This document shows, piece after piece, positions 44,524 through 53,649 of a stretch of 64,000 nt of DNA; the stretch's first letter is position 1; each line of letters opens with the position of its first letter. The notes under the pieces were generated by a model. The model was not told the DNA's origin, made no database searches, and was given only the letters and a program-made list of their open reading frames with translations. Source of the stretch: Slackia piriformis YIT 12062 (GTDB lineage: Bacteria > Actinomycetota > Coriobacteriia > Coriobacteriales > Eggerthellaceae); contig NZ_JH815198.1 in assembly GCF_000296445.1 (NCBI RefSeq), positions 64,501 through 128,500 of the forward strand. The letters run 5' to 3'. The position numbers and the translations under genes are program-made.

Positions 44524-46014
44524 ATGGATACTACGCTTAATCGTCGTAATTTTCTGAAAGGTGCTTTGGCATCCGGCGCAGTTCTTATGGCGGGCGGCGC
44601 GCTTGCAGGCTGCGCCTCCGAAGGCGGCAATTCCGGCGACACCGTCGTCGGCTTTGCTCCGGTTGAATTCGCCGAAGAAACCGACGTGTTGATTATCGGC
44701 ACTGGCATCGCCGGCCTTTCCGCTGCGATGGATCCGGTCGAAGCGGGCTACAAGGTTACGCTAGCCGACAAGCGCGATACCTATGGCGGCGAAAGCTTCA
44801 TGGCGTGCGGCGTTATGAATGTTTCCGGTTCTGAAATGCAGAAGCGAGCCGGCATCGAGGGCAGCGTCGAAGAGAAGTGGGAAAAGTACGCTCCCGTTCT
44901 TGAGAAAAAGGGCGAGACCGACGACATGGAGTACAAGAAGAACGTCTATCTGGGCCAGACCGAGTGGGCGAACCGTGTTGAGGCCGATTACGGCGCGCAG
45001 TTCCAGCCGCTTGAGGCCTATAAAGACACCGGGGCTCCTACGTCCATGCTGCTTCCGCTGAATGGCATCGGCGACATGACCTCTGTTCTTACGCCGCTTA
45101 TCAACGGTCTCCAGGACAAAGGCGCCACGGTCGAGCTGAACCGCAAAGCGACCAACTTCATCGTCGATTCCGAAGGAACCGTCATTGGCGTTCGCTTCGT
45201 CGACTCCAAGACCGACAAAATCATAGACGTGAAGGCGAAGAAAATCGTCTTGGCTACGGGCGGTTTTTCCTGCAACCAGGTTATGGTTTCCGAATATATG
45301 CCGCAGCAGGCAGAGCTCTGCCCGCTGACGGTGTATTCCATGGGAGAGGGCCACGAGCTCGGTCGCTCCATCGGAGGCGTATATGCCCATATGGACATGG
45401 ATTCCAACCGCATGAGCGACCTTGCGCAGGTTACGGTATGGGGCTATTTTGGCCGCAATGTGCAGGTAAGCCCGATGGGCCGTCGCTTCATCAAGGAAGA
45501 CCAGTCCCATGACACGCCCGATGCCTGTGCGGAGCTGGGCTTGGGCTTTTGGTGGACCATCTTCGACAATCAGCTCATCGAGGGGTCTCAGGCATGGAAC
45601 GTCGAGATGAACATGAAGGCTCACGAAGATCGTCTGGTCGGTCCCTGCAATACGCTCGACGAGCTCGCGCAGGCCATGGATGTTCCCGCCGAAAACCTCA
45701 AGGCCACCTTCGCCGAATACGACGGCTACGTGGATGCGGGCGAGGACGCGGCGTTCGGCAAAAAACTTTTCCTCGAGAAGCTTGAAGCTCCCTACTATGC
45801 GCTCAAGCATTTCCCGTTCCGCTACAAGACGCATGGTGGCTTGAAGATTGCAACCGACAGCCAGCTTGTCGACAATCAAGGCAATCCGATTGCGAACGTG
45901 TATTGCTGTGGGTCTACCACCCCGGACACGGGCAGCGACCTTTCCCCGAATGCGGGTTCCGGCCTTATCACGGGCAAGGCCGTCGTTGCTTCGCTTCAGT
46001 CCGAGCAGGCGTAG
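44524..46014 (+). CDS. Tat-exported FAD-binding reductase (fumarate-reductase-like)
   Basis: A 496-residue FAD_binding_2 protein. The signal peptide has the twin-arginine motif NRRNFLKG (residues 6-13) and a possible lipobox ending at Cys30 (ALAGC). The dinucleotide-binding motif GTGIAG is at 59-64. HGGLKI near residue 440 fits the substrate histidine site. The usual Arg of the GANRLGGN motif is missing: the C-terminus reads SDLSPNAGSGLITG. The acceptor is therefore probably not fumarate. There is no heme domain; electrons would come from a separate membrane cytochrome. GAGGAGG precedes the ATG. It is divergent from the LuxR gene. Confidence 0.88.
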   Translation: MDTTLNRRNFLKGALASGAVLMAGGALAGCASEGGNSGDTVVGFAPVEFAEETDVLIIGTGIAGLSAAMDPVEAGYKVTLADKRDTYGGESFMACGVMNVSGSEMQKRAGIEGSVEEKWEKYAPVLEKKGETDDMEYKKNVYLGQTEWANRVEADYGAQFQPLEAYKDTGAPTSMLLPLNGIGDMTSVLTPLINGLQDKGATVELNRKATNFIVDSEGTVIGVRFVDSKTDKIIDVKAKKIVLATGGFSCNQVMVSEYMPQQAELCPLTVYSMGEGHELGRSIGGVYAHMDMDSNRMSDLAQVTVWGYFGRNVQVSPMGRRFIKEDQSHDTPDACAELGLGFWWTIFDNQLIEGSQAWNVEMNMKAHEDRLVGPCNTLDELAQAMDVPAENLKATFAEYDGYVDAGEDAAFGKKLFLEKLEAPYYALKHFPFRYKTHGGLKIATDSQLVDNQGNPIANVYCCGSTTPDTGSDLSPNAGSGLITGKAVVASLQSEQA

Positions 46015-46141
46015 GCCGTCCGATCTTGCATGCGGCTTCTTTGCTTTGACGAATCGCCTGCTTCGAACCGATGCATTGCTGCATAAGGGGCGCAGGCGCA
46101 AATCGTCATGGGCGATATCCCCTCCCTTCGCCCGCAACGAA

Positions 46142-46170
46142 AAAGGCTCCGAGTTTTCGGAGCCTTTGTT
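46142..46170 (+). terminator. intrinsic terminator after the FAD reductase
   Basis: An 11-bp stem (46142-46152 with 46157-46167) with GTTT loop and short T tail. Confidence 0.85.
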
Positions 46171-46197
46171 GCGATAGCGAGGTTGTACGCGGCGAAG

Positions 46198-46689
46198 CTA
46201 TGCGATTGCATTACCGATGAGCGCACCGACAATGCCTGCGATCAGGCCGATGACGGCCGAGCACCCGACGCTTGCGATGACGGTGCGTGCGTCAACACCG
46301 AAACGCGCCTCGATCGACCCGAGGAGGCTTGCGTCTTTTCCGGGGGTTTTCGTCTGCGCCACATTCTCCATCACGGCGTTGCGTCCAAGATCGGCAATGC
46401 CGAAGAAGAAAAATCCTTCTCCGACCTCGGCGCCTTCTATCATGCCTTTGCACGCGAGGGAGCGGTATAGCTCGCAATACTCATGGTCGAAGGAGTTTTC
46501 CTCGCCCGTAGGGCAGAGGTGGCGAAACGCGGCAAGCGTCACGTCTTCGCCGTTGCTTTCGGCGGAAACGAGCATTTCGAGCTCGCTGTATTCTTCGGGC
46601 GTCAGAGCGATGCTGTACTGCAGGGCATCTGCTTCCGTATTGGCGGCAACGGGGTCGCCCGCGATTTCGTTGATATCTGCTTCAGGCAT
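46198..46689 (-). CDS. hypothetical protein with C-terminal membrane segment
   Basis: A 163-residue protein I do not recognise. The N-terminal part is acidic and helical, with ALTPEEYSELEMLVSAES and CELYRSLACKGMIEGA. A Gly/Ile/Val-rich segment (about residues 139-161) can span the membrane. A clear AAGGAGGA site precedes the ATG, which supports a real gene. It converges with the FAD reductase gene. Confidence 0.7.
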   Translation of the reverse strand: MPEADINEIAGDPVAANTEADALQYSIALTPEEYSELEMLVSAESNGEDVTLAAFRHLCPTGEENSFDHEYCELYRSLACKGMIEGAEVGEGFFFFGIADLGRNAVMENVAQTKTPGKDASLLGSIEARFGVDARTVIASVGCSAVIGLIAGIVGALIGNAIA

Positions 46690-46941
46690 GGGTCCTCCTT
46701 GGTTCGCGTCTTATTTTACCAGGTTGTTTTGACGGCGCGCGCTTCGTCCTGCAACGGTGAATCGTATGTCGCAATAAACATATCTGCCGTTCGTCTCCTT
46801 CGGCATGCCGTCTCCCGCCGCATGCTTACCGTTTCCGTGAACAGGGGGCAAAGCTGCTCCTTCTTCCCTTACACTTGGCTTTGTCGCATGTCTTGATTCG
46901 AATGCGATTCCACGGATGAAACCTTTTCAAGGAGGAATGTC

Positions 46942-47880
46942 ATGCCCAAGATCACTCGTGATCAGGTGAAGGTGCCCGTCGACGTAGCGCCCGAGGCCCG
47001 CGAAACGTACATCGACAACTACATGGCTGCCACGCGTGAAACCGGTCGTTTGATGCTGTTCGCATGCGACCAGAAGGTGGAGCATCTCAATGGCGATTTC
47101 TACGGTGAAGGAATCGATCCCGCCGACCTCGATCCCGAGCATCTGTTCAAAATCGGATCTCAGGGCGTTTGCGGCGTTCTGGCCGGTCAGCGCGGCCTGA
47201 TCGCCCGCTATGCGGCTGACTATCCCGAAATCAACTATCTGGTCAAGATGAATTCCAAGACCAACCTGGTCAAGACCGCCCAGGACGATCCCTATAGCCC
47301 CCAGCTGCATGACCTCGAGGCCGTTCTTGCCATGCGCGAAGCCGGCGTTAACGTTGTCGGCCTTGGCTACACCCTGTATCTGGGCAGCGAATACGAGGCA
47401 ACCATGATGGCGGAAGCGGGCCAGCTCATCGCCGAGGCTCATGCTGCGGGTCTGATCGTCGTTCTGTGGATTTACCCCCGCGGCAAGGCCGTTACCGACG
47501 AGAAGGCTCCTGCCCTGATCGCCGGTGCTGCGGGCGTTGCTCTGTGCCTGGGCGCGGACTTCGTCAAGGTCAATCCTCCCAAGGCAAGCGACGAGGCAAC
47601 CTCTGCCGAAAACCTCAAGATTGCCGCTACTGCCGCAGGCCGCACCGGCTTGGTATGCGCAGGCGGTTCTACCGTTGATGCGGAAACCTTCCTTACCCAG
47701 CTGCATGATCAGATTCATATCGGCGGTGCTTGCGGCAACGCAACCGGCCGCAACATTCATCAGCGCAGCCTGGATGAGGCGGTTCGCCTGACCAAGGCCA
47801 TTTCCGCTATTACGTTGGCGGATTACGAAGTCGCCGATGCTTTGGCCGTGTTCAACGGCGAAAAGGATTTCGCTCTGTAG
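46942..47880 (+). CDS. class I (archaeal/DeoC-type) fructose-bisphosphate aldolase-like
   Basis: A 312-residue TIM-barrel aldolase of the FbaB/DeoC/LsrF group. MLFACDQKVEHLNG sits at residues 38-51, the region where the family places its substrate-binding acid. The Schiff-base lysine lies in GADFVKVNPP (about residues 209-218). VVLWIYPRGKAV and CAGGST also fit. Probable reaction: cleavage of fructose 1,6-bisphosphate in glycolysis/gluconeogenesis, though other substrates are possible. AAGGAGGAA precedes the ATG. A single gene with terminator. Confidence 0.88.
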   Translation: MPKITRDQVKVPVDVAPEARETYIDNYMAATRETGRLMLFACDQKVEHLNGDFYGEGIDPADLDPEHLFKIGSQGVCGVLAGQRGLIARYAADYPEINYLVKMNSKTNLVKTAQDDPYSPQLHDLEAVLAMREAGVNVVGLGYTLYLGSEYEATMMAEAGQLIAEAHAAGLIVVLWIYPRGKAVTDEKAPALIAGAAGVALCLGADFVKVNPPKASDEATSAENLKIAATAAGRTGLVCAGGSTVDAETFLTQLHDQIHIGGACGNATGRNIHQRSLDEAVRLTKAISAITLADYEVADALAVFNGEKDFAL

Positions 47881-47928
47881 GAAAAAGCGAGTCGTTTGTC
47901 GGCTGCTCGTTGCGCACGAAATTCGTAG

Positions 47929-47960
47929 AAGCGAGGTTCCATTCGGGGCCTCGCTTTTTA
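47929..47960. terminator. terminator between aldolase and EamA genes
   Basis: A 12-bp stem with two wobbles (47929-47940 with 47945-47956) and an ATTC loop; T run to the right. Convergent genes on both sides. Confidence 0.85.
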
Positions 47961-48884
47961 ATTGCTGCGGGTTGAGGCAAGGGTGGAATACAGGGCAACG
48001 GCCAAAATGACGGCGCCGCCGATGACTTCGCGAACGCCGGGAATCTCGCCAAGGAATAAAAGGGCGGCTACGACCCCATATACCGATTCGAGTCCGGTGA
48101 TAATGCCTGCGGTGCGCACCTTGACGGTACGCAATCCTCCAATGAAGAGGGTGTGGGCAATTGCCGTGAACACGATGCCCATAATGGCGAGCATGCCGAT
48201 ATCGAGAGCGGTGAAAGACGGCTTGAGCACGAACAAGGCGGGAAGAAGCACCACGGTGGCCGTGGCCTGTTCGTAAAACGATACGAGCGAAGCGGGGTAG
48301 CCGCTGGAGAACTTCCTATTGGCGAGCGAGAGAAGCGCGTAGGTGAACGCGCTGAGCAGCCCCCATAAAACGCCCTGAGCCATAGAGCCTTCCAGGCTGA
48401 AATCATCCACGATGCAAGTGACGCCTCCAAGCATGACCAGCGCGCACACGATGTCCGATGCGCGCATCTTTTCGTGAAAAAGAAGAGGCTCGAGCACGGC
48501 GCTGAACAGCGGGAACGTTGCAAGGGTAAGTGTTCCTACGGCTACGGTTGAAACTTGGATCGATTGCATGAAGCTTGTCCAATGTATAGCAAGGATGATG
48601 CCCGCGAAAATGATGAGCACATAGTCGCCCCGTGTTTTCAGGGCGAATTTCTGTCGTTTGACGGCAAGGTAGGCCCCGAGAAACGCTGACGAGAAAAACG
48701 TGCGTCCCAGAACAAGAATAATGGCCGGCAGAGCGACGACCTTGGCGAAAAGGCCCACGAGTCCGAAGAGCAATACTGCAACGTGCGTGGCTATGAGGCC
48801 GCTGTTTTTCGCAATCCACCCGGATGCGTCTTTTTCGATCGGCGCTTCGGAGCCCTGTCTATTCGTGCGCTCTTTTTCGAGCAT
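47958..48884 (-). CDS. EamA/DMT-family transporter
   Basis: A 308-residue drug/metabolite transporter with ten predicted helices and two EamA repeats (about residues 32-160 and 172-302). The substrate is unknown; relatives export amino acids, purines or other metabolites. ATG 48884 follows AGGAGGAG; an in-frame TTG at 48902 is less likely. It is convergent with the aldolase gene and divergent from the formamidase gene. Confidence 0.88.
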   Translation of the reverse strand: MLEKERTNRQGSEAPIEKDASGWIAKNSGLIATHVAVLLFGLVGLFAKVVALPAIILVLGRTFFSSAFLGAYLAVKRQKFALKTRGDYVLIIFAGIILAIHWTSFMQSIQVSTVAVGTLTLATFPLFSAVLEPLLFHEKMRASDIVCALVMLGGVTCIVDDFSLEGSMAQGVLWGLLSAFTYALLSLANRKFSSGYPASLVSFYEQATATVVLLPALFVLKPSFTALDIGMLAIMGIVFTAIAHTLFIGGLRTVKVRTAGIITGLESVYGVVAALLFLGEIPGVREVIGGAVILAVALYSTLASTRSN

Positions 48885-49052
48885 TACAATCTCCTCCTGC
48901 AACCGATTTCATTTTGCTTCTCGCTCATCATACAATGCTGCTGGAATTTCGCGTACGCCGAGCTTTCGGCAGTCTGTTTCGCGTGTTTGCGAACTGTCGG
49001 AGGGCGGGTATGATGGACGAAGGCAACTTTACGAAGAAACGGAGGCGTGCTC

Positions 49053-49949
49053 ATGATCGAGCTTTCCGACGACAAGATTCTGTATGCATTCTCGAAAGAC
49101 CTGGAGCCTGCTCTGACGGTGAAATCGGGCGAGACGGTGCGCGTGCGCACGAAAGATTGCTTCGGTAATCAGGTTCAGACCCCCGAAGACGAGCTGGATA
49201 GCATCGACTGGGATGCCATCAATCCCGCGACGGGTCCGATTTATGTGGAAGGCGCCGTGGCGGGAGGCTCGCTGAAGGTTCGTATCGACGCGATCGAATT
49301 CGACGGCCAGACGGCGAGCTGCACGGGCAAAGACGAGGGCGTTTACGGCGATAAGCTGGAGTGCTGGAGCACTCGTTTGTGCAAAATAGAAGAAGACGAG
49401 TTGGTGTGGGATGATAAGGTCCGTCTGTCGCTTACTCCGATGATTGGCGTTATAGGCGTTGCCCCTGCAGGCGATCCAGTAAACTGCGGAACCCCCGGCG
49501 TTCATGGCGGCAACATGGATAACACGAAAATCGCCCCAGGCGCAACGCTATATTTCCCCGTGGCCGTCGACGGCGCGCTGTTCGGGTGCGGTGATATGCA
49601 CGCGGTCATGGGCGATGGGGAGGTCAGTGTTTCCGGCGCCGAGGCCGCGGGCCATGCCACGGTTACGTTGACTGCTTTGCCCGATCTTTCCATCGATACA
49701 CCCCTGATTGAGAATGAGACCGAATTCGGCGTCATCTACTCCGCTGAAACGCTGGATGCCGCTGCTGACGGCGCGGTGCATCGTATGGTCGATCTGGTTT
49801 CCGATCGCACGGGCAAAGATCCCGCTGAGCTCGTGATGCTGTTCAGCCTGTGCGGCAATGTCGAAGTGTGCCAGATGGTCGACCCTGAAAAGACCGTGCG
49901 TTTCATGGTGCCAAAGCACGTTCTCGATTCGTATGGTTTCGAACTGTAG
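49053..49949 (+). CDS. acetamidase/formamidase family protein
   Basis: A 298-residue protein of the FmdA/AmdA family, which hydrolyses short amides to ammonia and a carboxylate. It shows NPATGPIYVEGAVAGGSLKVRID (about residues 56-78) and GTPGVHGGNMDNTKI, PVAVDGALFGCGDMHAVMGDGEVS, matching the family core. The substrate cannot be fixed here; formamide or acetamide are likely, and released ammonia could feed glutamine synthetase. GGAGG precedes ATG 49053. Confidence 0.9.
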   Translation: MIELSDDKILYAFSKDLEPALTVKSGETVRVRTKDCFGNQVQTPEDELDSIDWDAINPATGPIYVEGAVAGGSLKVRIDAIEFDGQTASCTGKDEGVYGDKLECWSTRLCKIEEDELVWDDKVRLSLTPMIGVIGVAPAGDPVNCGTPGVHGGNMDNTKIAPGATLYFPVAVDGALFGCGDMHAVMGDGEVSVSGAEAAGHATVTLTALPDLSIDTPLIENETEFGVIYSAETLDAAADGAVHRMVDLVSDRTGKDPAELVMLFSLCGNVEVCQMVDPEKTVRFMVPKHVLDSYGFEL

Positions 49950-49965
49950 ATTGTTCGATTGGTTT

Positions 49966-50009
49966 GCAGGTTGCTTACGGAGTTCTTCTTTCTGTAGGCA
50001 ACCTGCTTC
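49966..50009 (+). terminator. intrinsic terminator after the formamidase-like gene
   Basis: A 13-bp stem with one wobble (49966-49978 with 49994-50006) and a short T-containing tail. Confidence 0.75.
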
Positions 50010-50072
50010 ATTATAGGCGATAAGCTACTATGAGCTAGTTAGTATAATTTAGAAACTCATAGAAGGGTCTCC

Positions 50073-50126
50073 ATGAAGGCGAGCCTATTCCAAGCTCAGA
50101 CAGTAGTTGTAATAATGCAGCTATGA
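50073..50126 (+). CDS. possible 17-residue leader peptide before tsaE
   Basis: AGAAGGG lies 5 nt upstream of an ATG that opens a 17-codon frame ending 31 nt before tsaE. It is preceded by TATAAT at 50043-50048. It contains no run of one amino-acid codon that would mark a classic attenuator. It may be chance. Confidence 0.3.
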   Translation: MKASLFQAQTVVVIMQL

Positions 50127-50157
50127 AAAAGTAAATAAGTTACTAAAGGAAAGTAAG

Positions 50158-50601
50158 ATGCATTTTAAGAGCACATCGGTCGAAGAAACCAGAAAGCTTG
50201 CTTTCGGCATGGCGCAGAAGGCTCAACCAGGGGATGTCATTCTGCTTACCGGTGACCTCGGTGCGGGAAAGACCCATTTCACGCAGGGGTTTGCGTGCGG
50301 CCTTGGTATGAACGAGGTACCGACGAGTCCTACATTCAACCTGGTATGCGAATATCACGACGGGCGTCTTCCCCTATATCATTTCGACCTATACCGTCTT
50401 GAGGACGCGACGGAGCTCGATGATATCGACTATTACGCCATTATCGAGGGAGACGGAGTTTCCCTGGTGGAATGGGGGAATAAGTTCGAGGAAGCGGCTC
50501 CTGACGACTATCTGCTGCTTGATTTTTCTGTTGATGAGCATGGCGCGCGTGAAATCGAAGCCACTGCCTTTGGAATGCGGTCCCAGAATCTTCTTTCCTG
50601 A
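50158..50601 (+). CDS. tsaE: tRNA threonylcarbamoyladenosine ATPase TsaE
   Basis: TsaE is the small ATPase that helps TsaB-TsaD form t6A37 in ANN-decoding tRNAs. The 147-residue protein has Walker A GDLGAGKT at residues 32-39 and SPTFNLVCEY, PLYHFDLYRL and LVEWGNKF. AAAGGAAAG precedes the ATG. tsaB and tsaD are not beside it. Confidence 0.95.
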   Translation: MHFKSTSVEETRKLAFGMAQKAQPGDVILLTGDLGAGKTHFTQGFACGLGMNEVPTSPTFNLVCEYHDGRLPLYHFDLYRLEDATELDDIDYYAIIEGDGVSLVEWGNKFEEAAPDDYLLLDFSVDEHGAREIEATAFGMRSQNLLS

Positions 50602-50662
50602 CCGTGCTTTCGCGAAAAGGGCACTCGAAATCGGACGCAATTTTGTTCTATAGGCCAAAAAG

Positions 50663-50702
50663 AAAAGAAGCCGGCGCTTGAGAGATGAGCCGGCTTCTTT
50701 TT
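50663..50702. terminator. terminator between tsaE and UspA genes
   Basis: A perfect 13-bp stem (50663-50675 with 50689-50701) with A and T flanks, between convergent genes. Confidence 0.85.
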
Positions 50703-50724
50703 TGCACATGATCCGGAGTGGCTG

Positions 50725-51177
50725 CTAGGCTTCTTCGTCTTCCTTGACCACCAAGACGTCGCAGCGCAAGTTACGGATGAGATACGTGGAGACGCTGCCC
50801 ACGAAAACGTATTTGATGTTAGAGAGTCCGCGTTCTCCGCAGATAACCAGGTCAGGATGGTACGGCTCGATAATCTGCTCGCTCAGGGTTTCGGTGATGC
50901 GACCGGCTTTAACCACCACTTGCACCTCGGGGATGTTGGGGTTGTTGCGGGCCTTTTCGAGCAGGTCGGCAATTGATTCCTCGAGTTTCGCTTTCATGTC
51001 GGCAGCGAGCGCTGCAAAGTCGGTGCCGGCTGCTTCGTAGGGGACCGAGTCAACCACGTGGCCGAACATCAGCGCGGCGTGGGTGTCGGCTGCGAGTTCG
51101 ATGGCACGCTCGGCAACCATGTTCTGGGTCTGTCCTCCATCGAGCGCGGCGAAAATGCGTTTGTACTGCTTTGCCAT
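50725..51177 (-). CDS. universal stress protein UspA family
   Basis: A 150-residue single Usp domain. The N-terminal strand KRIFAALDGG and the late GERGLSNIKYVFVGSVSTYLIRNLRCDVLVV block (a GX2GX9GS nucleotide-site variant) are typical. Usp proteins are dimers linked to stress survival; the role here is unknown. AGGAG precedes the ATG. Single gene. Confidence 0.92.
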   Translation of the reverse strand: MAKQYKRIFAALDGGQTQNMVAERAIELAADTHAALMFGHVVDSVPYEAAGTDFAALAADMKAKLEESIADLLEKARNNPNIPEVQVVVKAGRITETLSEQIIEPYHPDLVICGERGLSNIKYVFVGSVSTYLIRNLRCDVLVVKEDEEA

Positions 51178-51292
51178 GATAACTCCTGACTTTGGGATAA
51201 TTCCAAGTTTTTGGAATCAGCCTCATTGTACCACTGGGTGCGTTCCTCTTAGGAAACGGTCGGGCTACGGCGATGCACGCTTGTTGACGGGT

Positions 51293-52429
51293 CTAGGCTT
51301 CCACGTTCGCTTCTGCCTGGGAGAACATCGCGTCAACCTGGTCGATGTCTTCTTGCGTCGTGGCCCACGAGCACGTCATACGCACGACGGTGTGCTCGCT
51401 GTCGGGACGGGAGATTTCGTCGGCATCGAAGGCGTGCATGAAATCCTGCGCAACGTGGTTTTCAAGAAGAAGGAATTGCTGGTTGGTGGGAGAGTCGCTG
51501 ATGAAGCTGTCGAACCCATGGCGTTTCAGGACTTCTTTAAGGCGCGCGGCCATGGCGTTTGAGTGGCGTCCGAGCGAGAGATAGAGAGGTTCGTCTTCAA
51601 ACGCTTCTTCAACGCCTGCCTGTGCGCCCGTGGCCGAAAAGAGCGCATCGAACTGTGCGCCAAGGAGGCGTCCCTTCGCCATGACGGCGCCTTTTTGTTT
51701 CATGATGTAGCGGAAATCACGCTGGATGTCGGGATTTCTCACAACGATTGCCTCTCCGAAGAGGGCGCCGTTCTTCGTGCCTCCTATGGTGAAGATGTCT
51801 GCGGCGGCGCATATGTCCGCAAGCGTGACGTCGCAGTCTTTCGAGGTCAAGCCTACGGCAAGGCGGGCTCCATCTATAAAGAGCAGAAGGTCTTTGCTGG
51901 TTGCGTATGAGCGAAGGGCGGTAAGTTCGCTCAACGAAAGCACAAGACCCGTTTCGGTGGCGAAGGAGACGTAGAGCAGCCGTGGCTTTACCATATGGAA
52001 GCTACGGCCGTATTCGTGCTCTTTCATGACGGCGTCGATTCCGGCAACGCTCAGCATGCCGTCGGCGTCGTCGGTGACGAGCACTTTGTGCCCGCATGCT
52101 TCGATCGCTCCGGTCTCATGCACGTTTATATGCGCATCGGGCGCCGCTATCGCGCATTCGTGCGGGCGAAGGGACGCGGCGATGCTGACGAGGTTTGCCA
52201 TGGTGCCACCTGCGACGAATTCGACCTGTAAAGCGGCGGGGATGATTCCTGCGCTGCGCAGGGTTCCTTTGTTGTCGCTGCGCACGATAGCGCTGCGAAT
52301 CGCCGATCGGCCTTTTTTGCAGAGATTGTCCTCGGTGTATCCGATGTACTGCTCGTTGTTTGTTTGCACGATGCGCTCTAGAACGAAGGGGTGCGCGCCT
52401 TCCATGTAGTCGTTGCGAAAGCTGTGCAT
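51293..52429 (-). CDS. low-specificity L-threonine aldolase-like PLP enzyme
   Basis: A 378-residue fold-type I PLP enzyme of the threonine aldolase/beta-eliminating lyase group, cleaving L-threonine-type amino acids to glycine and an aldehyde. The PLP-lysine is K219 (GGTKNGALFG) and the aspartate D186 lies in FIDGARL. FVAGGTMANLVSI matches the PLP phosphate region. GGAAAGG precedes the ATG. Alternative activities (aromatic amino-acid lyase) are possible. Confidence 0.88.
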   Translation of the reverse strand: MHSFRNDYMEGAHPFVLERIVQTNNEQYIGYTEDNLCKKGRSAIRSAIVRSDNKGTLRSAGIIPAALQVEFVAGGTMANLVSIAASLRPHECAIAAPDAHINVHETGAIEACGHKVLVTDDADGMLSVAGIDAVMKEHEYGRSFHMVKPRLLYVSFATETGLVLSLSELTALRSYATSKDLLLFIDGARLAVGLTSKDCDVTLADICAAADIFTIGGTKNGALFGEAIVVRNPDIQRDFRYIMKQKGAVMAKGRLLGAQFDALFSATGAQAGVEEAFEDEPLYLSLGRHSNAMAARLKEVLKRHGFDSFISDSPTNQQFLLLENHVAQDFMHAFDADEISRPDSEHTVVRMTCSWATTQEDIDQVDAMFSQAEANVEA

Positions 52430-52644
52430 GCGGGTGCCTTTCCTTGGATGGTCGGTATGCGATCTGTTTTAAGCGGTTCTGATTACTTTAAGATACCAGC
52501 ATATTATTTGTAATCTACCTCCAAAGATAAATGGTTGGTTTTTCTAAAATACCGCAGGTAGAGGGTCGAAAATGAAAGAAAGAGTGCTAAAATGCTCCAA
52601 AGCAGCTGCAAAAGCGCTGTCTTTTGTGATGCCAAAATGAATTT

Positions 52645-52674
52645 TGTCCGAGGGATAAAAAGTTTGGTAAAATA
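52645..52674 (+). promoter_or_regulatory. putative promoter of the infA-rplQ operon
   Basis: TTGTCC (52645-52650) and TAAAAT (52669-52674), spaced 18 nt, lie 42 nt before infA in otherwise AT-rich DNA. Consensus-based only. Confidence 0.35.
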
Positions 52675-52716
52675 ATCAGCTGCTGCTTGGCAAAGATGAG
52701 TGAAGAAGGAAGATTC

Positions 52717-52935
52717 TTGGCAAAAGAAGACGTCATCGAACTTGAGGGTAAGGTTCTCGAAGCGCTCCCGAATGCAATGTTTAAGGTGGAGCTCGAAAAC
52801 GGCCATCAGATTTTGGCGCATATTTCCGGCAAAATGCGCATGCACTACATCAAAATTCTGCCGGGCGACAAAGTTACCGTTGAGCTGTCTGTGTACGACT
52901 TGTCTCGCGGTCGTATTACCTATCGTTCCAAATAG
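52717..52935 (+). CDS. infA: translation initiation factor IF-1 (TTG start)
   Basis: IF-1 binds the ribosomal A site during initiation. From TTG 52717 the product is exactly 72 residues ([21 protein letters not shown], then [19 protein letters not shown] and [11 protein letters not shown]), the standard family length; GAAGGA precedes the TTG. An ATG at 52696 or 52687 would add unconserved residues. It starts the ribosomal operon. Confidence 0.95.
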   Translation: MAKEDVIELEGKVLEALPNAMFKVELENGHQILAHISGKMRMHYIKILPGDKVTVELSVYDLSRGRITYRSK

Positions 52936-53133
52936 CTGCACCCTGCCCGTCATTTCGAGGGTTTCAAGGGTGCATTACTGTGCTTAAAAGTGCAGCGGCC
53001 GCATGTCCGACACATAGCAATATGACAACTATCGCCTGCGGCTGGGCGTGTTGCATAGAGTAAAAGAAAACAAAAGGTTCCCCTACGGCTGAACCGTCGG
53101 CCAAGGGAAGCCGCACATTCTAAGGAGACGAAA

Positions 53134-53247
53134 ATGAAGGTCCGTCCTTCGGTCAAGAAAATGTGCGACAAGTGCAAAATCATTCGACGCCATGGCAAGG
53201 TGCTCGTGATCTGCGAGAACCCCCGTCATAAGCAGCGTCAGGGTTAA
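53134..53247 (+). CDS. rpmJ: 50S ribosomal protein L36
   Basis: A 37-residue ribosomal protein, standard length for L36. The zinc ligands are C11, C14, C27 and H32, so it is the zinc-binding form. AAGGAG precedes the ATG. It follows infA and precedes rpsM, the usual bacterial order. Confidence 0.97.
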   Translation: MKVRPSVKKMCDKCKIIRRHGKVLVICENPRHKQRQG

Positions 53248-53268
53248 GAGAGGAAGGCTAGCTAAACT

Positions 53269-53637
53269 ATGGCACGTCTTTTTGGTGTCGACCTCCCTCG
53301 CGAGAAGCGCATTGAGATCGGCTTGACTTACATCTACGGTATCGGCAACACCACCGCAAAAAAGATTATCGCTGAGACTGGCATCGACCCGGATGTCCGC
53401 GTGAAGGACATCTCCGAGGACGATCTCCAGAAAATCCGCGAATACATCGACAAGAACCTCACCGTCGAGGGCGACCTTCATCGCGAGGTTTCTCAGAACG
53501 TTAAGCGCCTTATGGAAATCGGCTGCTACCGTGGCCTGCGTCACCGCAAGGGTCTTCCTGTTCGCGGTCAGCGCACCCACACCAACGCTCGTACCCGCAA
53601 GGGTCCCAAGCGTCAAATCGGCGGCAAGAAGAAGTAG
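53269..53637 (+). CDS. rpsM: 30S ribosomal protein S13
   Basis: S13 sits in the small-subunit head at the inter-subunit bridge. The 122-residue protein begins with [23 protein letters not shown] and ends with the HTNARTRKG tail that reaches the tRNAs. Full family length, in the conserved rpmJ-rpsM-rpsK order. Confidence 0.98.
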   Translation: MARLFGVDLPREKRIEIGLTYIYGIGNTTAKKIIAETGIDPDVRVKDISEDDLQKIREYIDKNLTVEGDLHREVSQNVKRLMEIGCYRGLRHRKGLPVRGQRTHTNARTRKGPKRQIGGKKK

Positions 53638-53649
53638 GGGTTTTGACAC

